This document shows positions 1 through 9,720 of a DNA stretch of 64,000 nt, piece after piece. The stretch lies in NCBI GenBank assembly GCA_028622995.1, contig JAJQJQ010000007.1, positions 7,192,001-7,256,000 of the forward strand, read 5' to 3'. This DNA comes from Panagrolaimus kolymaensis (lineage: Eukaryota > Nematoda > Chromadorea > Rhabditida > Panagrolaimidae). The position numbers and the translations under genes are program-made. Each line of letters begins with the position of its first letter. Position 1 is the first letter of the stretch. The notes under the pieces were generated by a model that saw only the letters and a program-made list of their open reading frames with translations, searched no databases and was not told the origin of the DNA.

Positions 1-317
1 CCTCGTTGATAAAGCATAAATTAAAAAATATGGAAGAAAGCTTCCCTCCTCAATTGCAAACATGGTCAATGGTTTTACAAAATAATAAACTGGAACCGGA
101 AGAATTTCGAGCATTATTCTTCTCAATTATTTATAATTTAAATCTATCTTGGATTCCACCATTTCAACAAGAATATATTAAAAAATGCCAAAATCAAGCA
201 ATTATTAAAAAAGCCCATCATTTTAAAATTTCAGAAAATCGAAAAGAAACTTTAAAAAAGCTTACCGAATTTTTTTCTAACAAATTTGAAACTTTGTATT
301 GTTCAACAATGAAATAA
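1..317 (+). CDS. Nuclear hormone receptor, 3' exon only (partial)
   Basis: This open frame runs in from the left edge of the window and ends at a TAA at 315-317, so only about 104 C-terminal residues are visible. They align by eye with the C-terminal half of the receptor at 13750-14516: both share a W-x-(I/M)-V-L-Q segment, a L-F-(Y/F)-S-I-I-Y block, then P-P-F-Q-Q and a K-L-T-x-F-F-(A/S)-N-(K/E)-F block near the end. I therefore call it the ligand-binding-like region of a divergent nematode nuclear receptor. The zinc-finger exon would lie to the left of position 1. No DNA-binding cysteines are present here, so family assignment rests on the in-window paralog. The nearest neighbour is the convergent receptor copy at 511-1773. 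Confidence 0.6.
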   Translation, partial: SLIKHKLKNMEESFPPQLQTWSMVLQNNKLEPEEFRALFFSIIYNLNLSWIPPFQQEYIKKCQNQAIIKKAHHFKISENRKETLKKLTEFFSNKFETLYCSTMK

Positions 318-510
318 AATGCAGAAATAAAAATGGTAATTTGCTTTGAAAAAATAAATTATTACATTTTATTCATTAAATGTGAATGGATAGGCAGGCC
401 GCTTTGAAAAAAACTTTGCTTTATACCCACAAAATTTATTAGAATCTGTTATTACAAATAAAATTATTAACAACCAAAAAAATTATTCAAATTTCCATAA
501 AAGAATTTTA

Positions 511-1773
511 TTATTTCATACCAAAGAAAATTTGGTGTTGAGAAACGAAAAAATTTGTGAGTTTATCAAACCCTTCTCGAATTTCATCAGAACCATAAGC
601 GTCAGGAATCAAATGCTTTTGTGCCGTTTGTTTTTGAAGTTGAATAAAACAAAACTCTTCTTGAAAACTCAAATTTGGAAGTTTGATTTGGCAAATGATA
701 GAATAAAATAAAAGATATATTCGATCCTGAGGAACCTGGTTGCGTTTAAGCAATTCAGCCCATGGAAGAATATAATTTGTTATTTGACTTTTAGGTAGAA
801 GTTCGATGGCTTTGTCCAACAAAGTTTTGTTTTGTTCATTTTCCATATAATTAACCAATAGTTGAGGATCAGTTTTGATGGTGATGAAGAGATTATTTAA
901 TTTCTTTGAAAGAATATAATATTCTTCACATTCAAGAATTTTGCCTTCTTCGACTTCGGCAGATTTTTCTCGAATCATGCCAACTAGGGTTCCGACGATT
1001 CCCCGAAATGCGAAAATGTCGGGGAACGGGGAATCCCCGAAAATGGATTTTGAGTCGGGGAATTCCCCGGCCGGGGAGAGCATTTGTCGGGGACGGGGAA
1101 TCGGGGAATCCCCGAAATTCTAAAAGTAACCGGGGAATTCCCCGAAAATTTTTTAATGTTAATTTATGAAGGAAAAATATTTTTTTGTGTATTAATCATA
1201 GCATATTTAGCCTTAATTAGTATTGGTGAGAGGTTATTTAAAGCAAATCTCATGTTTAAAAATAAAATATTTTTCCCCGGAATAAAAAATGGGTCGGGGA
1301 CGGGGAGTCGGGGATTCCCCGACTGAGGAAGTGGAGTCGGGGAATCCCCGTCCGGGGAACGATATTCGTCGGGGACGGGGAATCGGGGAGTTTCCCCGGG
1401 CCGGGGAATCGGGGAAAATCCCCGGTTTCGGGGAATCGTCGGAACCCTAATGCCAACTTCCAAACATCTTTGAAATCGGCATTTTCGGCATGATGTTCCA
1501 CGATATGTTGGAACTAAAAATTAAACGTTAAATTTTTGATCTAGATTTTATTGGCAAAAATATATATTCCAAATACTCAAACATGGAGGTTATTTTACTG
1601 GGGTTGAACAACTTACTTGCTAAGCATAAATTATAATTTCCACAAACATATTCATTTGACCGATGACAGCTTCGCATGAAGAACGTTGCGCATGCAGTAC
1701 ACGCTTGACTACCATATCGTTTACAAGTTAAATGTTGACCACGTCCACATACTTTGCAGTTTGGAAGCGACAT
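511..1773 (-). pseudogene. Nuclear hormone receptor split by a hAT-like MITE
   Basis: Exon 1 is 1773-1617 (start ATG at 1773) and exon 2 is 1513-511, with donor GTAAGT at 1616. Exon 1 encodes the first zinc finger (C-K-V-C, then A-C-T-A-C-A-T-F-F-M-R-S) and the start of finger two; exon 2 opens with the last two cysteines (C-R-K-C-R-F-Q-R-C-L-E-V-G). Directly after this, the reading frame runs into a 465-bp element (985-1449). Removing the element plus one 8-bp target copy gives a continuous frame of 687 nt (228 residues) that matches the receptor at 6917-7923 through the C-terminus. The insertion plus duplication is 473 nt, so it shifts frame and a stop follows in the element. The gene is broken unless the element is spliced out as an intron. 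The domain after the zinc fingers is only about 150 residues, short for a nuclear receptor ligand-binding domain. Confidence 0.8.
985..1449. mobile_element. hAT-like MITE packed with GGGGAATCCCC palindromes
   Basis: The element has perfect terminal inverted repeats beginning TAGGGTTCCGACGATTCCCC and is flanked by the 8-bp duplication ATGCCAAC at 977-984 and 1450-1457. Eight-bp duplications and a T/CAGGG-type end fit the hAT superfamily. The interior is two GC-rich blocks (about 996-1150 and 1275-1440) made of repeated GGGGAATTCCCC / GGGGAATCGGGG units, separated by an AT-rich core. No transposase frame is present, so it is non-autonomous. It sits inside the second exon of a nuclear receptor gene. 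Confidence 0.9.
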
Positions 1774-2234
1774 TTTAGGATAATTATTTTCTATTCTTAG
1801 AGTTTAGTTATAAAATGAATAATAAAATTTTATGAATTTGAATGAATTTTAATTTTAGCCATTATATTGAATTTTGTGAATCCCGCCTACTTTAATTGAA
1901 TAACTTTTGGGATACCTGGTAGCGGAAGAACATCTTCATAGTTTTTTAGATATCCAGCGACAATTAAAAAAAAAGCTTGTTCTCGCGTATTCTTCCATTT
2001 TCTTTTTTCCTTGTGCTGCACAAATTTTTGTGACGCCCTCACGCGTTATTGAAGTAATTAATTATAGCTAAAGGGCAGTTTTGTCAAGAATGGTTTTTTT
2101 TATCTTAGTTTAATAATAGAAAGGAACAATAGAGCTAATTGGAATCTAAAAGGCGGATTATTGTTTTTATGTTTGGTTTATGGCTTTTACTTTCATTTTC
2201 ATTAACTTATTAGTTTAAAGTTTTCATTGTTAGT
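1774..2234. promoter_or_regulatory. Divergent intergenic region between NHR and methyltransferase
   Basis: This 461-bp gap separates the leftward receptor gene (start 1773) from the rightward methyltransferase gene (start 2235), so it should hold both promoters. The leftward side has a copy of the repeated GTAGGCGGG block (1864-1925), about 110 bp before the receptor ATG. The rightward side has AAAGGCGG near 2149-2156, about 80 bp before the methyltransferase ATG. No TATA box or other site is called. Confidence 0.4.
1864..1925 (-). repeat. Shared GTAGGCGGG block, copy 1
   Basis: On the minus strand this reads GGTATCC...AAAGTAGGCGGG...CAATATAATGGCT. It is one of four copies (also 5101-5167 plus, 18768-18832 minus, 37938-37992 plus). 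It lies upstream of a receptor gene in the same orientation and may be promoter sequence or an old dispersed repeat. Confidence 0.6.
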
Positions 2235-3459
2235 ATGTTTTCAATATTAAAATTAAAGCGGTCTTGCTCTATCACTCTTTGCATAATTTTTTTAATAACT
2301 TTATTTATTGGTTTATTTTTCTTTAAAAATCACGCAACAAATGATGGCAAAACTAATAAGAAATCAAAATCATCGAAAGATGCTTTGCAAAATGAAATTT
2401 CGAAAAGATTTAATTCCTGTCCAGAATGTTTGGCTTTAGCATTTAAAAATATTACTGAAAATGATTTCGATCAAAAATGGGCTGATTTGCATAGTATCGT
2501 AGGGGTAGGTTGAAAAAAAATTTACTGTTTTTATAATTAAAATTTTTTTAAAGGATTGTTGCGAAGAAAACTTTAAAAACATGTCTGCCGAAATTATGTA
2601 TAACAAAGATGAAGCAAAATATATTATTCATCCAATAAATCCTTTCACAACGAATGAATGCCATGTAATTACTTTGGGAATTGGAAATGACACTTTGGTG
2701 GAAGAAAAAATGTTTAAAAAAAATCCATTTTGTACTTTTTTGGGCGTTGATCCTCATTTAAATAATGGCGGATTTGAATATATGCAATTTGGAAAATTTG
2801 TTGAAGCTGCAGTTGGAAATAAAAATGGAACTTTTGAAGCCAGTATCTTAAGTGAGTTTATTTTCTTCATGCATAGACAATGAATGAGACCCGCCAGCTA
2901 TAGTTGGTTTTTACCGGACCAGAATCGAAGCTTCCAAAAAATAAGCCCTTCACCGTCCTTCCATGCTTGATTTTCTTTTATTTTTTTATTAGAGAAATTC
3001 ATTTAAAAGTAATATGTTTAAAATATTTTTTAAGGCAATAACACTTATATCACAAAAAAGATAAAACACATTTCTTTTAAACATATATTAAAAACTTCAT
3101 TTTATTTTGATATAATTGATTATTTATTTATGGATGTTGAAGGAGCAGAATTTGAAATTTTTAATGATTTTGTTGGTAAGCAACTTTGCCAACAAGAAAA
3201 TTTATTTTTTACTATGCCCAGTAATTTTTTAGATTATTATCGATCCTATCCAAAAATTTGTCAGCTCAATATTGAGTTTCATTCCACGGATAAAGAATCA
3301 AAAATAAAGCGAAATATTTTTAATACTTTTTACAAATCAGTCATTAAAAAATTATTTTTGCCATTGCATGTTGATCTTGCCACTCCATTTAACCGAATTT
3401 TTTTGTTCAATATCAATGATGAAATTTGTTTAAAAAAATATTTGAATATTAAGGTTTAA
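2235..3459 (+). CDS. FkbM-type methyltransferase-like membrane protein
   Basis: Exons are 2235-2504, 2554-2851, 3035-3175 and 3233-3459, giving 936 nt and 311 residues with all phases consistent. Residues about 11-30 form one hydrophobic membrane segment after a short basic N-terminus, so a type II Golgi/ER protein is likely. The middle contains V-I-T-L-G-I-G-N-D-T and F-L-G-V-D-P-H, resembling the SAM-binding loop and acidic site of the FkbM/Methyltransf_21 family, and exon 3 encodes M-D-V-E-G-A-E-F, the family hallmark. These proteins transfer a methyl group from SAM, in several cases to sugar hydroxyls; the substrate here is unknown. The gene at 28147-29580 is a clear paralog with the same four exons. 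The last intron (3176-3232) is only 57 bp. The start is chosen because it precedes the anchor and matches the paralog. The left neighbour is a divergent receptor gene. Confidence 0.85.
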
Positions 3460-3589
3460 TAAAAAAAATTTCTAAGAAACATTTTTAATTAATACGTTTT
3501 TTTAAGGCAAAATAGAATTTTTTATCTCTAATGCTGGCAGTTTTCTGTTAAATTTTTTTTTGTATTTGAAAGATTTAAAAATCAAAAAA

Positions 3590-3880
3590 GAAAAAAATGT
3601 TTGAACAGTGGAACAACAAATCCATCGAGAACAAAAAAAAGAGTGTTAACACTTTTTAAAAGTGAGAATCAAATCTTTATTTTTGTAAACCCATTTTGGT
3701 GTCATTTATTTATGGAACGTCTATTAAAGATTTTTCTTGCTGATAGATTGCAAAAAAAAAAGTTGTCTTTGAGGAAAAAATTTCCTGTTGCATAAAAATT
3801 TGCTTTCAAATAGAAGTGTTTTTTTCAAAATGAAGGTCAAAAAAGAGTACAAATGTACAGAAAAAATCAACTCAATGCTT
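3590..3880 (+). repeat. Dispersed repeat, copy A
   Basis: A stretch of about 290 bp that resembles 9410-9720 in the same orientation. Shared landmarks, in order, are AGTGGAACAACAAATC / TGTGGAACCAAACC, CCCATT(T/C)TGG(T/C)GTCAT, AAGTTGT(C/T)TTTGAGGAAAAA, and AAATG(A/G)AGGTCAAAAAAGAG. No credible coding frame spans both copies, and the family is not recognised. Confidence 0.6.
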
Positions 3881-4009
3881 TTTTTATTCGATAGAAATTC
3901 AATTAAATGCGTTGACAATTTTTATTCATTGTCCTCAAGTTTTGATGAAAATAATTAATGATTTTAAGTAATAGAAATTATTTAAACAAGAAGAGTTCCT
4001 TGCAAAAAG

Positions 4010-4190
4010 AATTGCTTTTAATTTCTTTCACTCACAAAACAGTTCAAACAAAAAAGTGTTTCAGATCAAAATCAGCCATTTCATTTCTTCTCCTCAGTTA
4101 ACCTTTTTCGTCCTTCGTTTTTTTAACGTTCAAAGACTCCTCTTTTTAGTGAACGTTAGAAATTTTTTGAATAATTCTTTGATCGAAACT
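4010..4190 (+). repeat. Left arm of a widely spaced inverted repeat
   Basis: This arm is complementary to 6045-6215. Matching pieces include CACTCACAAA, AGTTCAAACAAAAAAG, TCAGATCA, CATTTCTTCTC, CAGTTAACCTTTT and AACGTTCAAAGA. The arms enclose about 1.85 kb that contains the GTAGGCGGG block and a frameshifted coiled-coil exon. This could be a foldback transposon or an inverted duplication; no flanking target duplication was identified. Confidence 0.6.
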
Positions 4191-5100
4191 CTCCTCCATA
4201 TGTAGTCATTTTTTATTTATGCCTATTTGCGTTCAAACCAAATGAAAAAGAAAAAATAATCGAAATGACCTTCAATTTTGAGTGGATGCAACTTTCAAAC
4301 TTTCATAGAACATGAGAAGAAAAAAAAGGTTTTTGAGCGTTGCGTTAAATTTATTTGAAAAAAAAACTTTAGAAAAATAAAAAATAAATCTCAATAACTC
4401 TATTTTTTTCCATCATAGTTATTTTTTCCCTCTTTGAGCAAAAGAAAGACTCGTCGCGCCACTTTCATCATAATAAGCAAAGATCATTACCATCACTCTT
4501 CTTCTTATTATTTTTCCAACTCGAAAAAAGAGCAATTACCTTTAAAAAAAAGAGGTGATCTTTAGTTACTACTTCTTTGGAATTTGTGTGGGCAAAAATA
4601 AAAACGAGAAAGAAAAAACTTTGAATATATGAAATCTTAAATAACAAAAAAACGGTCTTTGAGAATGAAAAAAGGTTAAAAAAAATTTTATGGAAAATTG
4701 CCTCTTCTGTTTCCTCAAATAAAATATTTACTTAAAAATTTTGATTTTGAAAAAACACCTTTTAGATGATCAAAAATAACTTTCATTTTTATTTATTAAA
4801 ATTTTTTTAAATTATTTTCAATTCAATTCTCCCTGGTGCTCATTAAATTTTTTGACATCATCTTTAATTCTTTTATGGTATCATAAAATCCAGAGTTATC
4901 TACCTAAGTACTGGATGGTATAAACGGAGGTCGTTAACCCACCCATTGTTAGAAAACTTGAGGATTTTGCGTAAGAACGGATGCATATGGGTCACAATTT
5001 TTTTCTTCTTCGGAATATCAAATATCTGCATTATGATTGAAAGGAATAAGCATTTTTTTGTCAGAAACTTATTATTTTAAAAATTGATAGCCGTTTTTTC
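4191..5100. other. Non-coding stretch inside the inverted repeat
   Basis: AT-rich DNA with no credible coding frame. The part from about 4950 resembles the minus strand of about 18765-18945: shared pieces include GGATGCATA, GGTCACAATTTTTTT / the complement of AAAATTGTGGCC, and a TCGG box. The repeat around the GTAGGCGGG block is therefore longer than its core. Confidence 0.4.
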
Positions 5101-5167
5101 GCTACCAGGTATCCAATAGTTTATTTAAATAAAGTAGGCGGGCTCAAGAAAAAGCAATATAATGGCT
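5101..5167 (+). repeat. Shared GTAGGCGGG block, copy 2
   Basis: The block starts GCTACCAGGTATCC and contains AAATAAAGTAGGCGGGCTC followed by AAGAAAAAGCAATATAATGG. It is nearly identical to 37938-37992 over the last 45 bases. In both places a coiled-coil-encoding exon follows a few hundred bases downstream, so the two loci are duplicates including their upstream DNA. Confidence 0.75.
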
Positions 5168-5474
5168 GAAACTTTCTAATAAAATTTATTTAATAATATT
5201 CAAAGAAATATTTTGCCATTTTGCTTTCTCGTAGAAGAAGAAGCGTCACAAGAAGAATGAGAGTAGCTGGTTTTTTTTCTGGAAACTTTCATTAAGTGAT
5301 AACAGAAGAAAGATAGTTCCTCTATTTTTTTCTTCTTTTAAATGAAGGATGTAATCTTTTAATGTTTTGACATCCAATAGTAAATTTTATTGATCGTGGG
5401 CCTTTAAATTTTGCGTTAAAATGTTATTTTTGCTTTTGTCTTTCATCTTTTAATCGTTTTTTTTTCGTTTTTAG

Positions 5475-5764
5475 CACCCTTTTTTACAAAGACACCACCA
5501 TAACCACATTTCCATCATTCCCAAAAAGTCAGCCATCACTTTCAAAAAGTGCTTTATCCCGTGAAACCCTTAAGAAAAATTATGGATAAAATTGCATATC
5601 TTCAAGAATTACAAAAAAAGCATCAAGAAATGCTTGAAAAGCGTCAAAAACTTGATACAGAAATTCATGAGCAACGAAAACACTTATGCCAAAGTTGCCT
5701 CCACTCGGTCGAAGAAGCTTTACAAAATTATGATAAAAATCAACAAACACAAATAATTTTATAA
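5475..5764 (+). pseudogene. Coiled-coil exon, frameshifted copy
   Basis: The segment after a TTTTTAG acceptor aligns with the intact exon at 38215-38478. Both encode Q-P-S-L-S-K-(S/T)-A-L-S-R-E near the start and a heptad-rich K-I-A-Y-L-Q-E-L-Q-K-K-H-Q-E-M-L-E-K-R-Q-K segment ending in C-Q-S-C. Just before the ATG at 5582 this copy has CTTAAGAAAAATTATG where the intact copy has CTTAAAGAAAAAATTATG, a two-base loss that shifts the frame and creates a stop. A peptide of about 60 residues could still start at 5582. The function is unknown; the predicted coiled coil suggests a protein-protein contact or leucine-zipper-like role. Confidence 0.6.
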
Positions 5765-6044
5765 TTTTATCCAATAAAAATAATTAAAGTTCGTACTTAT
5801 TAAAAATAAAATAATTCATTTTTAACTTTTTTGGTTTCTTTCTTTAAAGCAACCCGACGACGCTAAATACTGGTGCCATAAAAAATTCAAAGTTAATATA
5901 TGTATTTTTAATTAGAAACAAAAAAAATTTGTTCGCCACTAAAGCCTTTTTAAAATAGTAAATTTTCTCCTTGTGTGTCCAATCGTTGAATGGAATTATT
6001 ATTTATCTTTTGAAATTAAAAGATGCCTTTTCGAAATTTCGATC

Positions 6045-6215
6045 AAAAAAGAATCACTCACAAATTTCTAACGTTCAATAAAAAAGGAATCTTTGAACGT
6101 TAAAAAAGGAAGGAATGAAAAGGTTAACTGAGAAGAAATGGCTTTGCTGATTATGATCTGAAACACCTTTTTTTGTTTGAACAGTTTTTTGAGCGAAAGA
6201 AATTTCCAGCAACAA
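6045..6215 (-). repeat. Right arm of a widely spaced inverted repeat
   Basis: Reverse complement of 4010-4190, as described there. Visible landmarks on the plus strand are CTAACGTTCAATAAAAAAGG, TTTGAACGTTAAAAAAGG, AAAAGGTTAACTGAG, GAAGAAATGGCT, TGATCTGAAACACC and TTGTTTGAACAG. Confidence 0.6.
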
Positions 6216-6916
6216 ATTTTTTAAAGAATAACTTTTCTCCTACTAAAAATGATGGAAGTCTCTCTCTTTCATCGCCATGTTGTTGTTCCTACATTTTTTT
6301 TAAATTTACTTTGGTAATTTTTTAGTGCGCGAAGAAATGGATGCTGACGCTCACTTTTGCGATATTAGCCGATTTTTACGCTCTCTAATAATTAATTAGT
6401 CTTTTCACAAAAAAGAAGTTTGCTGAACATTTCTTTGTCGCTCGTCAAATTTTTTTTCTTGACAACTGTCAAAAATAAATCATCAAAAAATATATTTAGA
6501 AAAATCCCACTCATTAAAAAAAAAGTCTGAGTTACTTAAAAACTTCAAAAATAAAGTGACGTATAAACAAAGAATACTGTGAATGCCCTAAAAAAAATTT
6601 ATTTGAAGAAGAAAAAAAACCTATTTTCAACGCCAATGAATGCATGCCCATGACCTGAGAAGAAAAAATTACGACTTCTCGTGCCACTCTCATGTAGCTG
6701 CTATCTTCTTATCAGAGCAGTTAGAATTTTTTTTAATGTCGTCATTACCTAATTTTTTGAATGATCTATGGAAAATGGAATAAATTATGGAGGCGGAGGC
6801 GAATAATATTTATTTTTTTTTCTTCAAAATAAAAGTAGGAAAAAAACTTTTGGGAATAACAAATAATTCATTTATTTAATTTTTTTTCCAAAAATCGGAG
6901 TGATAGTTGCGTTGCG
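6216..6916. promoter_or_regulatory. Upstream region of the receptor at 6917
   Basis: AT-rich DNA with no coding frame. A GGAGGCGGAGGCGAAT motif at about 6789-6804 lies some 115 bp before the receptor ATG. Similar GGCGG motifs sit 80-210 bp ahead of several other genes in the window, which makes this a candidate promoter element. Confidence 0.35.
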
Positions 6917-7923
6917 ATGATGATGCCTAAAAAAAGTTGTAAAGTTTGTGGCCGAACTCAAAATCTCGATTGTAAGCGATATAATGGACAAGCATGCACT
7001 GCATGTGCAACCTTTTTTATGCGATCTGTTATTCATAGCAAAAAATATGTTTGCACCAATTACAATTTATGCTTGGCAAGTAAGGTTTTTTATTATTTGT
7101 TAAAATTCAAAAAAAAACTAAAATTTTCCCAATCCCGTATTTTTTCGATCATTCATTTTTAAATCGAAAGAAAATATTAAATTAAAAAATGGGTGTATTT
7201 TTCCGTTTTTCACTTTCGTAGCTTTTCGTCACTAAATATGCAAATTTTTAAATCTAAAAAATTCTTTGAAGGTTATTCTCATAAAGTTTTTTAAATCCTT
7301 TTTTCGGAGTTTAAAATATTGGAAAAAAGCATTCAATCAGAAAAAATCTAAAAATTATAATATCTTTAGTTCCAACCTTAACTGGATGTACATCATGTCG
7401 GAAATGTCGATATCAAAAATGTTTGGAAATTGGAATGATTCATGGAAAAGTTGCTCCAGAATCAAATGAAAATAAAATCGAAAAATATGGTGAATATTAT
7501 GTTTTGGCTAAAAAATTAAATAACCTCTTCATCACCATCCAAGCTAGCCCACAATTGCTTTTTAATTATTTGGAACGCGAAGATCGAACATTGGTTTATA
7601 AAGCTTTGGAACTTTTACCAAACAGTCAAATCACAAATTATTTGCTTCCTTGGGCAGAACTCCTTTACACCAATCAAATCCCTCTCAATAAATCCTTTGT
7701 CCTTTTTTATTCCATCGTTTGCAAAATTAAACTTCCAAATTTAAATTTTGCTGATCAATTTCGGCTAATTCATTTTCAAAATCTTTGTGCTCAAAAAGAA
7801 TTAACTCCTGAAAACTATGGTCCTGAAGAAGTTCGTGAAGGCTTTGAAAAACTTTCAAATTTTTTTGCTCATCAATATCAAATATTCTTTGGCAATACTA
7901 ACTTCAATCAAACCACAAATTAA
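6917..7923 (+). CDS. Divergent nuclear hormone receptor (family A)
   Basis: Exons 6917-7079 and 7370-7923 give 717 nt, 238 residues. Residues 8-77 are a two-finger nuclear receptor DNA-binding domain: C8, C11, C27, C30 with Y-x-G-Q-A-C-T-A-C-A-T-F-F-M-R-S, then C46, C52, C64, C67 with C-R-K-C-R-Y-Q-K-C-L-E-I-G-M. The spacing between the second and third cysteines is 15 rather than the usual 13, and the loop before C64 is 11 residues and includes an extra cysteine (C61). The remaining about 150 residues match the interrupted receptor at 511-1773 and are short for a ligand-binding domain. The intron falls after the sixth zinc ligand, as in every receptor here. It should act as a nuclear DNA-binding transcription factor; target and ligand are unknown. 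Three in-frame ATGs start the gene; any of them could be used. Confidence 0.85.
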
Positions 7924-8585
7924 TATCCATCCAATTAGCTGTTTCTCGATCCTGTTTCTGGCTATGCGACCGGTTAGGGTTGGACCAGGCCGAGGAAAAG
8001 GCATACAGAAAATAAAAAAAATTTGAAATTTTTTATGACCAATTTTTCGTGTCTTAATAATTTACGTTTAAATAACCAAAATAATAATGTATCTTTTTCG
8101 TCTCCATTTGTTTAACAAGGGTCTTAGTTTTAGGGTTTTTGATGAGTAAAGGGCAATAAAAAAATTGTGAAGCCTTCCAAAAATTAATTCTACTTTTGTG
8201 TCTTTTTTAAAAATTTTATGGTTGTTTTAAAGAGATTTTTTAACATTGATATAGATATAATAATGGCTATCAGGAAAGGAAAATAAATCATTTTCATCAG
8301 TATTTTTAAATTTAAGTTTAATTTGATTTTAAAACTTTTTCTTACAACAAAATGCAAACTGAATTAAAGTGAAACAAAACTGCTATTCGCGCTGCTCATT
8401 TCCATTGAAAAACAGAAAAGCCTTTCAAAAAAAAAGAGAAAAAGAAAGCGATCTTTTTTTCTTTCTCTTTCGAAGAGAATGAACAACAACAGTTTACATA
8501 TAAACAAAAAAACCTGTAACCTGTATACTTTTCAATTTTTTTTCTCTTTTGCTTGTAGTTACTATACTGCCTCGATCACCGAACA

Positions 8586-8705
8586 GGGCTTTGCGATACT
8601 AAAAGTCTGGGTCTCAAAGTGTTGAGTATCGCCCGATCTTTTTCCAAGACTGTCAATTTTGGATCCCGGGGAATTTTTTTGTTTCGAATCTTTGTCTTGG
8701 AAAAA
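8586..8705. other. Tandem hairpins in a locally GC-richer block
   Basis: Two perfect stems sit side by side. The first pairs CGATACT (8594-8600) with AGTATCG (8625-8631), with flanking GGGC and CCC also able to pair. The second pairs TTTTTCCAAGAC (8639-8650) with GTCTTGGAAAAA (8694-8705). The block is less AT-rich than its surroundings. It could be a structured RNA, a foldback element or both; no known RNA family is recognised. Confidence 0.45.
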
Positions 8706-9409
8706 AATGGATTCGCGCTGTCCTGGTCCGTAACTGCCATGCTCCTCTTTCTTTTGCGATATTTTATTTTTTTGTCTATTCAGAATGGACTGTTTCGGCT
8801 GCGTATTCTTTAAACAAGGTCTAGTTCTTATGAAACTTTCCATAGCCTGAGGGAAGCTTTATCGATCGCATAGACATAAAAAGGAAAAATAACTCTAAAA
8901 AATTTTTTGTCTAATTTATTTTTTAAACAATTTGTTGGATGAAAAGTTTCTTTGTAGCACATCACTTTTATATCTGAGTATAAAGAATAATTTTTCTTTG
9001 TTGTTGTTAGAAACAACAAAGCAAAGCTTTTATCATACGAATTTATAAAAAAAATTATTTTGACAATCAAAGCTAAAAAAATTAAATATATTTTTTTTGT
9101 TGTTGTTGCTTGATGTCATTTTTCTTTCTACAAACCAACAACAAAAAATATTTAGGGCTGGAAGGTGAATAAAAAAATTCGGGTAAATGACATCAGTTGA
9201 AAGGCGCTCAAAAGAATATCTTTTTCAAATACTTAATTTTAAAAAATTTTTAAATAAAAAAATCGAGCAAAACAAAATTAAATTTGATAAAAAAAAATTT
9301 TATTTGTTGATAAAAATTTTGCAAATTATTCATTTTTTTAAATTCAACATTGCTTTGTTTTGGTTTAATATATCTGAATTAAAAAAATTTTATGTTAGTA
9401 AGAAAAAAC

Positions 9410-9720
9410 TTTTTGAGCTGTGGAACCAAACCTTCGAGAATTACAAATAAACGGGAAAAAAGATCGAAGAATAATTTTTATTGAAGCAAGTATCAAATCA
9501 TTTTTTTTTTGAGACCCATTCTGGCGTCATATTTGTCATTCATCCATCACTCAATTAAGACCCGTCGAATAAAGATTCCGACAATTGATACAAGACTTTC
9601 AAAGGAAAAAAAAGTTGTTTTTGAGGAAAAAATTTTTTGCTGCACAAAAAATTACCTATTAAATGAATTAGTTCTTCCAAAATGGAGGTCAAAAAAGAGT
9701 GCAAACGTTCAAAAATGATC
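9410..9720 (+). repeat. Dispersed repeat, copy B
   Basis: Second copy of the repeat at 3590-3880, same orientation, with scattered substitutions and small indels. It contains GACCCATTCTGGCGTCAT and GGAGGTCAAAAAAGAGTGC. Confidence 0.6.

Noticed and set aside
906..1501. Several overlapping frames rich in Gly, Pro, Arg and Phe on both strands
   Set aside because: They are translations of the palindromic GGGGAATCCCC repeats of the MITE at 985-1449, not genes.
8562..8843. Overlapping open frames on both strands
   Set aside because: Neither has a recognisable motif or paralog; the block is better explained by its hairpins and locally higher GC.
9187..9450. 87-residue Lys/Phe/Ile-rich frame
   Set aside because: Composition mirrors random AT-rich DNA, and there is no splice context or paralog.
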